From Pictodentalium vernedei (lineage: Eukaryota > Mollusca > Scaphopoda > Dentaliida > Dentaliidae), in contig CM062290.1 of NCBI GenBank assembly GCA_031216915.1, forward strand, positions 167,295,453 through 167,359,452: DNA of 64,000 nt, written 5' to 3'. The notes under the pieces are model-generated. The model saw only the letters and a list, made by a program, of their open reading frames with translations, did no database searches and was not told the DNA's origin. This document shows, in pieces, positions 1 through 10,010 of the stretch. The position numbers were made by a program, and so were the translations under genes. Within the stretch, counting starts at the first letter, position 1. Each line of letters opens with the position of its first letter.

Positions 1-433
1 AATAGTCCTGGGCATGACAGAGGTGAGAGCTGAAGAAAAGAAGGTGAATTCAACAGATATAAACAGAAGAACACCCCCAACAATGAGAAAAAGGTGACAG
101 AACAATTTGGACCGGCGGGAACACAACAGACCGCAGACGGTTGACAGGGACCCAAAAAAGAGAAGTTCCACCCTCAACAGAGAGGAGAAATCCTGTCCAA
201 GAAGCACCCTGCTGACACCTAACTCCAATAATAACAAGAGCACCGCCTAGCGGGGCAACACACGCCCATCAAAATTGGACCATGCACAAGTTTCTTTTGG
301 GCAAAGTTTGAAATTTTTGTTGACTCGACTATGTCTGTCCCGCCCCTAAAGGCCCCCCCCCCCCCCCCATCCAATCATTGCCCAATTCCCTGCCCTTCAT
401 ATTAAGTGATCTGAGGTCTTCACAAAATAAAAA
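1..433. other. Left-edge sequence without a clear gene
   Basis: No complete gene is visible. The forward frame starting at base 2 is open to about base 249 apart from one TGA near base 96. Its translation is rich in charged residues, Asn and Thr, so it may be the tail of a decayed reading frame that enters from the left, but nothing in it is recognisable. A C-homopolymer of about 19 bases lies near 351-369. The next 60 bases lead into the Helitron-like element that starts at 434. Confidence 0.3.
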
Positions 434-2617
434 CAAGACGCCCCAAGGGGCCTTAATCGCTCACCAGGCAAGGTGATTCAAACAATGTGGTTCAAAGAAG
501 TATTTGGGGTCACATTCAGTTAGACATGGTTCAACACTACAAAGGAATGAAGTCATGAGAGACAAATTTTATGGAACTAGGGACATGGCTTGAACAAACT
601 TGAATCTTACCCCCCTAAGGATGCTGCATACCAAATATTAAAAGCATTCATCTGCTGGATCTGAAGAAGAAGATTTTTAAAGAAAATTCCTCATTTTGAA
701 CTAAGTTATCATTCGGGCTCCCACAGTGAGCACAAATATGAACCCAGGGACTTGGCTTCAACAAACTTGAATCTCACCCCCCTAAGGATGCTACACACCA
801 CATATCAAAACATTCCGACTGCTGGATCTGAAGAAGAAGATTTTTCAAGAAAATTCCTCATTTCGAACTAAGTTACAATTAAAGCTCCCATAGTGAGCCC
901 AAATATAGACCTAGGTATATGGCTTGAACAAACTTGAATCTCAACCCCCCCGAGGATGCTGCATACCAAATATCAAAACATTCCGACTGCTGGATCTGAA
1001 GAAGAAGATTTTTAAGGAAAATTCCTCATTTTGAACTAAGTTATTATTAGGGCTCTCACAGGGAGCCCAAAAATGGACCTAGGGACATGGTTTGAACAAA
1101 CTTGAATCTCACCCCCCTAAAGATGCTGCATACCAAATATCAAAACATTCTGACTGCTGGATCTGAAGAAGAAGATTTTTAAAGAAAATTCCTCATTTTG
1201 AACTAAGTTATAATTCGGACTACCACAGTGAGACCAAATATGAACCCAGGGACTTGGCTTGAACAAACTTGAATCTCACCCCCCTAAGCATGCTGCATAC
1301 CCAATATCATATCTTCCTATACTGAGCCCAAATATGAACCCAGGGGGCCGATTTGAACAAACTTGAATCAGATCCATCCCACAATGTTGCATACCAAATA
1401 TCATAAGATTCTGACTGCTGGATCTGGAGAAGAAGATTTTTTAAAGAAATTTGCCTGAAATGCACTAAGTTCGAATTCGAGCTTTTATAGTGACCCCAAA
1501 TATGAATCCAGGGGACCGATTTGAACAAACATGAATCAGATCCACCCCACAATGTTGCATACCAAATATCAAAAGATTCTGCCTGCTGGATCTTGAGAAG
1601 AAGATTTTTTAAGAAATTTGCCTGAAATGCACTAAGTTCGAATTCGGGCTTCTATACTGAGCCCAAAAATGAATCCAGGGGGCCGATCTGAACAAACTTG
1701 AATCAGATCCACCCCACAATGCTGCATACCATATATCAAAAGATTCTGCCTGCTGGATCTGGAGAAGAAGATTTTTTAAGAAATTTGCCTGAAATGCACT
1801 AAGTTCAAATTTGGGTTCCTATACTGAGCCCAAATATGAACCCAGGGGGCCGATTTGAACAAACTTGAATCAGATCCATCCCGCAATGTTGCATACCAAA
1901 TATCAAAAGATTCTGCCTGCTGGATCTGGAGAAGATTTTTGAAGAAATTTGCCTGAAATGCACTAAGTTCGAATTCGAGCTCTTATAGTGAGCCCAAATA
2001 TGAATCCTGGGGCCGATCTGAACAAACTTGAATCAGATCCACCCCACAATGTTGCATACCAAATATCAAAAGATTCTGCCTGCTGGATCTTGAGAAGAAG
2101 GTTTTTTAAGAAATTTGCCTGAAATGCACTAAGTTCGAATTCGGGCTTCTATACTGAGCCCAAATGTGAATCCAGGGGGCCAATTTGAACAAACTTGAAT
2201 CAGATACACCCCACAATGTTGCATACCAAATATCAAAAGATTCTGCCTGCTGGAAATGGAGAAGAAGATTTTTTAAGAAATTTGCCTGAAATGCACTAAG
2301 TTCGAATTTGGGCTTCTATAGTGAGCCCAAATATGAATCCAGGGGGCCGATTTGAACAAACTTGAATCAGACCCATACCAACCTGCTGCATGCCAAGTAT
2401 CAAAAGATTCTGCCCACTGGTTCTGGAGAAGAAGATTTTTTAATAATTTTTCTATAATTCATACGGTGCTATCAGAGTTATGCCCCATACAGAGCCCCCA
2501 TGGGACGTGGCCATTTCATTTGAACAAACATGAATTGCCATATAGTAATGAACATCCACATGAAGTTTCGTAACGACGGAGGGCCGGTGATAAGTTAAGC
2601 TCCCTTCGGTGAGCTAA
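434..2617 (+). mobile_element. Helitron-like non-autonomous element with ~167-bp tandem array
   Basis: The left end reads CAAGACGCCCCAAGGGGCC and is followed by CGCTCACC. This is the same head as at 4928 and 9007. The right end reads TTCGGTGAGCTAA, so it finishes in CTAA as Helitrons do. Between them are about a dozen imperfect direct repeats. The second half is very regular: the word AATCAGATCC recurs at roughly 1371, 1539, 1706, 1873, 2036 and 2203. The first units are a related variant with CTCACCCCCCTAAG at the same place. No Rep/helicase gene is present, so the copy would depend on enzymes encoded elsewhere. Several short open frames across it are by-products of the repeat and are not called as genes. 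Confidence 0.6.
700..2450 (+). repeat. ~167-bp tandem repeat array
   Basis: The unit contains, in order, a stretch ending AACAAACTTGAATC, then GCATACCAAATATCAAAA, then CTGCTGGATCTG-GAGAAGAAGATTTTT, then a run ending in ACTAAGTT, then a short inverted pair GGGCT...AGCCC. Unit spacing is 163-168 bp where measured. The same unit reappears in the elements at 4928-7619 and, more diverged, 38687-40585. Confidence 0.75.
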
Positions 2618-3480
2618 AAATAGGCCGATGAAATTGTCAGATGTGTACCCATATCAGCAACAAGTAGAAAGCTGTATGACGGAGGGCCACCCTGGATGCC
2701 GACATTATGTACACCATACATGGTATCGGTACATATAGAAATGGATTGGCAGAGTGTCTAATTTGATGGATAAAGGGTCAATATGTCTGGATCAAATTAT
2801 TAGATTTACATAACGAGATATTATGCCCATGAAGCTGCGTATTAAATTTGAAAAGAATCTGATAAAGTTCTTGGTCTGTAGAGCATGGAAAGCATAATTT
2901 GCCTGATTTCTAAGTATTAAAGGGCAATAACTCTTACGGAAATCGACAAACATGACCCGAATTTGCACTTGTGCGAGATACCATGCTCATGAAGCTGCAT
3001 ATTAAATTTCACAAGAATCCGATTAAGTTCACGGACTGTGGAGCACAGAAAGCATAATTTGATTGATTTCTAAGTATGAAAAGGGCAATAACTCCTAAGA
3101 AAACAACCGAACACGACCCAAATATGAGCTTGTGCGAGATATTATGGCCATGAAGCTGCGTATTAAATTTGAAAAGAATCTGATTAAGTTGACGGTCTGT
3201 AGAGCACGGAAAGCATAATTTGCTCAATTTCTAAGTATTAAAGGGGAAATAACTACTAGGAATACTGTCGAACATGACCCAAATTCGAACTTGCTCGAGA
3301 TCTTATTCTGGTTGTGCAGTATATCAAATATTTTTTAAATCCGATTGAAATCACGCTCTGTAGAGCACGGAATATAACTGTCACCAGACGGATGGACAGA
3401 TGGACAGATGGACAGCGGACAGAGCCATAACATAATACGTCCCTTTTTCAAACGGGCATATAATAAAAGTATAAAAAATG
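2618..3480 (+). repeat. Second tandem-array element, ~160-bp unit with GGACAGAT tail
   Basis: Immediately right of the first element is a different array. The word AGCATAATTTG recurs near 2891, 3051 and 3211 (160-bp spacing), each time beside GGGCAATAACTC-like or related sequence. The array ends in a short GGACAGAT microsatellite at about 3390-3420. The leader at 2618-2760 (with ATTATGTACACCATACA) is shared with the array at 27837-29395, so the two belong to related elements. No gene is seen. Confidence 0.6.
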
Positions 3481-3889
3481 ATAACATAAACAAGAGTTTG
3501 ACCACCGAGGTGGTATTAGTCCCCTACGGCGCTTTTGTGACATAAGGTGTTTTTGTCACATAAGACACTCGAGTATATAAGCATATCTGCATTTCAGGTT
3601 AGTAGTTTAAGAAGTACAAAGACCGCCAGTAATGGTCCGGTCCAGTGAAAAGAAGGTCGAGTCCAGCTCTCGGTGGTGCAGTATTTTTGCCTGGGCCGGT
3701 CCAATCATTATAATAACCTTAAATGAATGGAAAGGTGATGAAATCTTTCTTTTGGTAATACCAAAAAAGGAAGATATTAAAACATTTTCCTTGATTCAAG
3801 GTATTTTATAATGATTGAATTGGTATACGCATTTGTGTTACAGAAAGCATCAAGTTACTGACGTCTGGGGAAGTTTGGTAACTCAGGGC
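3481..3889. other. Spacer with no gene
   Basis: No coding potential is recognised. Near 3517-3530 the reverse strand reads TAGGGGACTAATACC, which resembles the right end of the array element finishing near 8234. It may be the end of another copy in the opposite orientation. Confidence 0.3.
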
Positions 3890-4927
3890 ATGTTATATAA
3901 TACTTGGAGGTAGGGGTGGTAACATAAAAATAGAGAAAAAAAAAGATTAAAAAAACACAGCACAAATGGCCGCCATTCCACCATCTTGGATTTTGAGGAA
4001 AAAAATATTGAGCGTGCATCATCCCCTCAGAACCATTTATCCACGTACCAAATATGAAAGGTGTAGCTTAAAGCATGTTGGAGGAAGAGGTGGTAACATA
4101 AAAACAGACAGACAGACAGATCTTAGATTCTGAAAAAAAAAATATTGAGTGTGCATAATCCCCTCACAACCCTTTATCCATGTACCATATATGAAAGGTG
4201 TAGCTTGAACCATGTTGGAGGGAGGGGTGGTAACATTAAATAGAGAAAAAAGCTTAAAAAACACAAAATGGCTGCCATGGCGCCATCTTGAATTTTGGAA
4301 AAAAAATATTGAACGTGCATCATCCCATCACCACCCTCTATCCATGTGCCAAATCTGAAAAGTGTAGCTTGAACCATGTTGGAGTGAGGGGTGGTAACAT
4401 AAATATAGAAAAAGCTTAAGAAACACAACAAAAATGGCCTCCATGCTGCCATCGTGGATTTTGAAAAAAAAAAATTGAACGTGCATCATCCCCTCCCAAC
4501 CCTCTATCCATGTGCCAAATATGCAAAGTGTAGTTTGAACCACGTTGGAGGGATGGGTAGTAACATGAAAGTAGAGAAAAAAAGCTTAAAAAACAACAAA
4601 AATGGCTGCCGTGGAGCCATCTTGAATTTTGGAGAAAATATTGAACGTGCATCATCCCATCACAACCCTCTATCCATGTGCCAAATATGCAAAGTGTAGC
4701 TTGAACCATGTTGGTGGGAGGGGTGGTAACATGAAAATAGAGAAAAAAAGCTTAAAAAACATTACAAAAATGGCCGCCATTCCGCCATCTTGGATTTTGA
4801 GAAAAAAAATTTAGAGCGTGCATCATCCCCTCAGAACCATTTATCCATGTACCAAATATGAAAGGTGTAGCTTGAACCATGTTGGTGGGAGGGGTGGTAA
4901 CATCAAAATAGAGAAAAAAAGCTTAAA

Positions 4928-7619
4928 CAAGAGGCCCCAGGGGGCCTGAGGGCGCTCACCTGACATGGTAGCCTAAATATCAACCCAGAGAATTGATTTC
5001 CACAAGTTGCATCTGCTCCTCCTAAGAAAAGCTGAAACCAAATATCCAAATATTCTGACCAGTGGATCTAAAAAAAGATTTTTAAAGAATATTCCTCATA
5101 CTGAACTAAGTCATAATTCGGGCTCCCACAGGAAGCCCATATATGAACCCAGGGACTTGGCTTTAACAAACCTGAATCTCACACCCCTAAGGATTCTGCA
5201 CACCAAATATCAAAACATTCCGACTGCTGGATCTGAAGAAGAAGATTTTTAAAGAAAATTCCTCATTTTGAACCAAGTTACAATTCGAGCTCCCACAATC
5301 AGCCCAAATATGGACCTAGGGACATGGCTTGAACAAACTTGAATCTTACCTCCCTAAGGATGCTGCATAAAAAATATCAAAAGCATTCATCTGCTGGATC
5401 TGAAGATTTTTAAAGAAAATTCCTCATTTTGAACTAAGTTGTCATTCAGGCTCCCATAGTGAGCCCAAATATGAACCAAGGGACTTGGCTTGAACAAACT
5501 TGAATCTCAGCCCCCTAAGGTTGCTCCATGCCAAATATCAAAACATTCCAACTGCTGAATCTGAAGAAGATTTTTAAAGAAAAATTCCTCATATTGACTA
5601 AGTTATAATTTGGGCTCCCACAGGGAGCCCACATATGGACCCATGGACTTGGCTTTAACACACTTGAATCCCCCCTCCCCCCAAGGATGCTACTCACCAC
5701 ATATCAAACCATTCCGACTGCTGGATCTGAAGAAGAAGATTTTTTAAGAAAATTCCTCATTTCGAACAAAGTTACAATTCAAGCTCCCACAGTGAGCCCA
5801 AATATGGACCTAGGGACATGGCTTGAACAAACTTGAATCTCACCCCCCTAAGGATGCTGCATACCAAATATCACAAGATTCTGCCTGCTGGATCTTGAGA
5901 AGAAGATTTTCAAAGAAATTTGCCTGAAATGCACTAAGTTCGAATTTGGGCTTCTATAGTGAGCCCAAATATGAATCCAGGTGGCCGATTTGAACAAACT
6001 GGAATCAGATCCACCCCACAATGTTCCATACCAAATATCAAAAGATTCTGCCTGCAGGATCTGGAGAAGAAGATTTTTGAAGAAATTTGCCTGAAATGCA
6101 CTAAGTTCAAATTCGAGCTTCTATAGTGAGCCCAAATATGAATCTAGGGAGCCGATTTGAACAAAATAGAATCAGATCCACCCCACAATGTTGCATACCA
6201 AATATCAAAAGATTCTGTCTGCTGGATCTGGAGATGAAGATTTTTTAAGAAATTTGCCTGAAATGCACTAAGTTCAAATTTGGGCTCCTATACTGAGCCC
6301 AAATGAGCCCAAATATAAACCCAAGGGGCCGATTTGGACAAACTTGAATCAGATCCACCCCACAATGTTGCATACCCAATATCAAAAGATTCTGCCTGCT
6401 GGATCTTGAGAAGAAGATTTTCAAAGAAATTTGCCTGAAATAAACTAAGTTCAAATTTGGGCTCCTATACTGAGCCCAAATATAAACCCAAGGGGCCGAT
6501 TTGAACAAACTTGAATCAGATCCACCCCACAATGTTGCATACCAAATATCAAAAGATTCTGCCTGCTGGATCTGGAGAAGAAGATTTTCAAAGAAATTTG
6601 CCTGAAATGCATTAAGTTCAAATTTGGGCTCCTATACTGAGCCCAAATATAAACCCAGGGGGCCGATTTGAACAAACTTGAATCAGATCCACCCCACAAT
6701 GTTGCATACCAAATATCAAAAGATTCTGCCTGCTGGATCTTGAGAAGAAGATTTTTTAAGAAATTTGCCTGAAATGCAGTAAGTTCGAAATCGGGCTCCT
6801 ATACTGAGCCCAAATATGAACCCAGGGGGCCGATTTGAACAAACTTGAATCAGATCCACCCTCCAATGTTGCATACCAAATATCAAAAGATTCTGCCTGC
6901 TGGATCTGGAGAAGATTTTTTAATGTTTTTCCCATTGCCTACAGTGTTAAAAAGTGCTGACTCAGCACTTTTTCAATGTCCCGAAACTGTACCCTATGAT
7001 AAAACCGATGGCAATTTTATTTTACCAATTCTTTCTGTTGGTCCTAAGGAAGCTTCACACCAAATAAAAATTCTCGGTGCCGTGGAGTTTTGGCGATATG
7101 GGCGTTTTAATTTTTTTCTATCTTTAGCTCCTGCGGTTCCCATGGGGCTACGGGAAAAAAAAAGTCAGCATAAATTAGGTACTTATGACCCAATAAGCCC
7201 TCACATAAAATTTGGTTCAAATCAGCCTCTCAGTTTGGAAAATAGAAATTTTGGTCGGGGCCAAAAATTTTGCCCCTCCCATAACGACGCCAAGTATAGC
7301 CCCAAAAACTTCTCTTGAACAAATCTGAGACTACACCTCAAAAGGAAGCTGCACACCAAATATCAAGTCTCTGCTACTCCTGGTTCATGAGAAGAAGATT
7401 TTTTAAGATTTCAGCACACTTTTTGGGTGTGGCCCTACCCACGGGCGGGGCAACTTGATTTGAACAAAATCAAATTGCGATGTCATAACAAACTATTATC
7501 TCAAATATCAATTAAATTGGTTCAGCGGTTTGGGAGGAGAAGACGCAAACACCATGTTCACGGACGACGGACGGTGAGTGATCACTATAGCTCTCCTGAC
7601 TGAAAGTCAGGTGAGCTAA
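4928..7619 (+). mobile_element. Helitron-like element nested in the ~172-bp array
   Basis: The head reads CAAGAGGCCCCAGGGGGCC, then GCGCTCACCTGAC. The tail has the hairpin CCTGACTGAAAGTCAGG followed by TGAGCTAA, so it ends in CTAA eight bases after a 7-bp stem. The body is the same ~167-bp unit family as at 434-2617, with an early CTCACCCCCC variant and a later AATCAGATCC variant. Non-repeat sequence follows at about 6920-7560. The host unit is restored exactly, six A's in AGCTTAAAAAACACAAC, when 4928-7619 is removed, so there is no target-site duplication. This is the expected behaviour of Helitron insertion. Confidence 0.7.
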
Positions 7620-8108
7620 AAACACAACAAAAATGGCCGTCATTCCGCCATCTTGGATTTTGGAAAAAAAAATTTTGAGCGTGCATTATCCCCTCAGAAC
7701 CATTTATCCATGTACCAAATACGAAAGGTGTAGCTTGAACCATGTTGGTGGGAGGGGTGGTAACATCAAAATAGAGAAAAAAAAGCTTAAAAAACACAAC
7801 AACAATGGCCGCCATTCCGCCATCTTGGATTTTGAAAAAAAAATTTGGAGCGTGCATCATCCCCTCAGAACCATTTATCCATGTACCAAATATGAAAGGT
7901 GTAGCTTGAACCATGTTGGTGTGAGGGGTGGTAACATCAAAATAGAGAAAAAAAGCTTAAAAAACACAACAAAAATGACCGCCATTCTGCCATCTTGGAT
8001 TTTGAAAAAAAAATTTGAGCGTGCATCATCCCCTCAGAACCATTTATCCATGTACCAAATATGAAAGGTGTAGCTTAAAGCATGTTGGAGGGAGAGGTGG
8101 TAACATAA

Positions 8109-8215
8109 AAAACAGACAGACGGACGGACGGACGGACGGACGGACGGACGGACGGACGGACGGCGTCCGACGGACAGACGGACGGACGGACGGACGGACA
8201 GACAGACAGACATAC
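8109..8215 (+). repeat. GACG/GACA tetranucleotide microsatellite
   Basis: A run of GACG units, interrupted once by GGCGTCC and then grading into GACA, closes the tandem-array element. Similar shorter GGAC/GACA tails close other array elements near 3390 and 29310, so the microsatellite looks like a structural part of these elements. Confidence 0.85.
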
Positions 8216-8234
8216 GGTTCCCTTAGGGGACTAA

Positions 8235-8677
8235 TTATTAATGTCAAAATTCTATGTCCGAACCACACAGCACACGAAATACGTTCGCGAACACAGAGAA
8301 AAGACAGAATACATAAATGTGGATGAAATTAATAAGCGAGAATATAATAAAAGCACAGTCCTGATATTAGAAGATCCTTAGATCCAGCATTCTTATCGCA
8401 GGAACAATCAATCAATGAGTAGGATGATCACTGATTTCTACCGCAGAATAAAGACATCTTCTCAAGATAGCGGAGGAAAAAAGAATGATTCATTAGTTAC
8501 TGCTTGCGCACTGGTTACCGGAAGCCGTCAATTTGTACTAGGAGAAGAGCGTCTCCTACTGGGTGTGCGCCGGTAGCACTCGACCCAGTTTTGGCTTATT
8601 TTTTCTTGGTGCTTTTGCATCACTTTTCTTTCCCAAATCGCTTGGGAAAGATCAAAATAGAGAGTATATTTTCCGAG
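8235..8677. other. Spacer with no gene
   Basis: No coding region, RNA gene or repeat relationship to the rest of the window was recognised here. Confidence 0.3.
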
Positions 8678-8977
8678 TTAGGGACTTCCACTGTAGTGCA
8701 AGCCTGTAGTAAACAATTGTAAGGTAGGTTGATGAGAAATCATTTTCGTGTGTAATCGCACTGCAGCTGCATCCATATTGCTGATGTCGAATGTTTTGTC
8801 ACATGCACTGCACTTCACTTTGTGTTTATCCTTATCAGGAAAAATCCACTCTTTAATCGCATTATCTAGCTTCCATGCATTGTTAAATCTACATTCTCCA
8901 GGCATGATTTGTTCATTTTTTACACTTCCGTCACCACATTCACATCTACAACAAAAACATGTTGAAATTATGTGCAA
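8678..8977 (-). pseudogene. Fragment of a hAT-like transposase N-terminus (zinc finger)
   Basis: The minus-strand frame encodes about 100 residues. The centre has VKCSACDKTFDISNMD followed by AAAVRLHTKMISH, which gives a C-x2-C ... H-x4-H arrangement. This Cys2/His2 finger with an FDISNM core is familiar from the N-termini of animal hAT-like transposases. The finger is preceded by a Cys-rich start with CCRCECGD. No initiator ATG is evident at the left limit and no transposase core follows downstream, so this is a truncated relic. The assignment rests on the finger pattern alone. Confidence 0.45.
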
Positions 8978-10010
8978 TGAGGGGTGTGCATGGGCGGTGG
9001 TTTAGGCAACTAGAGGCTCTACAGAGCCTGTAATCGCTCACCTGGAACTACATATAAAAATGTGACTTCCCAAAGGCTTTCCATGGTAACTATGAGCTGC
9101 AATTGTGGCCATGTTTGCAACATTACATCAACATTACATGAGGATCATTGGTAGAAGGTGTCCCAGTCTTCAATCACGTAAAGTTTCAAAACATTTGAAT
9201 CCATCAAACAGAATCATAGTATGTCTCTGGTGGCCATATTTTCCAACCAACAGGAACAAAAAGAGAATCGTTTGTAGAGGGCCTCCTACAGACCATTCTT
9301 GCCAAGTTTTGGTTCCGTCAGCTCAGTAGTTCCAGAGAGAAGATGAAAATGTGATTTCCCATAGGTTTTTTCTAGAGTAACTAAAAACCGCAATTGTGGC
9401 CATGTTTGCAATACGATCAACATTAAAATGAGGAACGTCGGTGGAGGGTGTCCCAGTTATCGACCATGCAAAGTTTCAAACCATTTGGCCTTGTGGTTTC
9501 AGAGGAGAAGAGTTTTCAAAATTGACCAATCAGAATCAAAGAATGCTTCTGGCGGCCACGTTTTTTCACCCAACAGGAATAAAATGAGTAACAGTTGTAG
9601 AGAACCTCTCAAAGACAATGCCTGTCAAGTCTGGTTCACATTGGCTCAGTACTTTCAGTGAAGATGATGAAAATGTGATTTCCTATAGGGTTTCTATGTA
9701 ACTATAAGCCACTAATGCAGCCATAATTGAAACCCGATGAAGATTAAAATGAGGATCATTGGTAGAGGGGGTTAGAGTCATCAGTCACACTAAGTTTTCA
9801 AACCATTTGGCCTTGTAGTTTCAAAGAAGATTTTCTTGAAATTACACACATATATGAATTCTGTTTCAACAACCAAAAAAATCAGTAAATGAAGGTTAAA
9901 TATTTTGAAAATTACAATTTTCTCAGTCAGTATTCTCTTTCAAAATAGCTTTGGGTAGGTAAAGGGTTACAATCAAACACATTTTACTCCAATTTTGTCA
10001 AATCTTAAAT

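Larger units (their letters stand above)
3890..8234 (+). mobile_element. Tandem-array element (~172-bp unit) split by a nested insertion
   Basis: Two blocks, about 3890-4927 and 7620-8234, carry the same unit. Its landmarks are CCGCCATCTTGGATTTTG, GTGCATCATCCC, AACCATTTATCCATGTACC, TAGCTTGAACCATGTTGG, GGTGGTAACAT and AGCTTAAAAAACACAAC. Spacing in the right block is about 171 bp (7650, 7821, 7993). The right block ends in an ACGG microsatellite (8114-8215), then a CCCTTAGGGGA hairpin and CTAA at 8231-8234, a Helitron-like finish. The element at 4928-7619 interrupts a unit between AGCTTAAA and AAACACAAC. Open frames across the array are repeat by-products. Confidence 0.65.

Noticed and set aside
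700-2450. Regular direct repeats considered as a CRISPR array
   Set aside because: The whole ~167-bp unit is repeated with no unique spacers, and the genome is eukaryotic.
6845-7318. 157-codon open frame on the plus strand
   Set aside because: It begins inside a ~167-bp repeat unit and continues into the element's non-repeat tail. It has no domain, and its composition follows the repeat rather than a protein.
7633-8326. Overlapping 143- and 103-codon frames on the plus strand
   Set aside because: They are translations of the ~172-bp array and the GACG microsatellite. The peptide repeats with the DNA unit.
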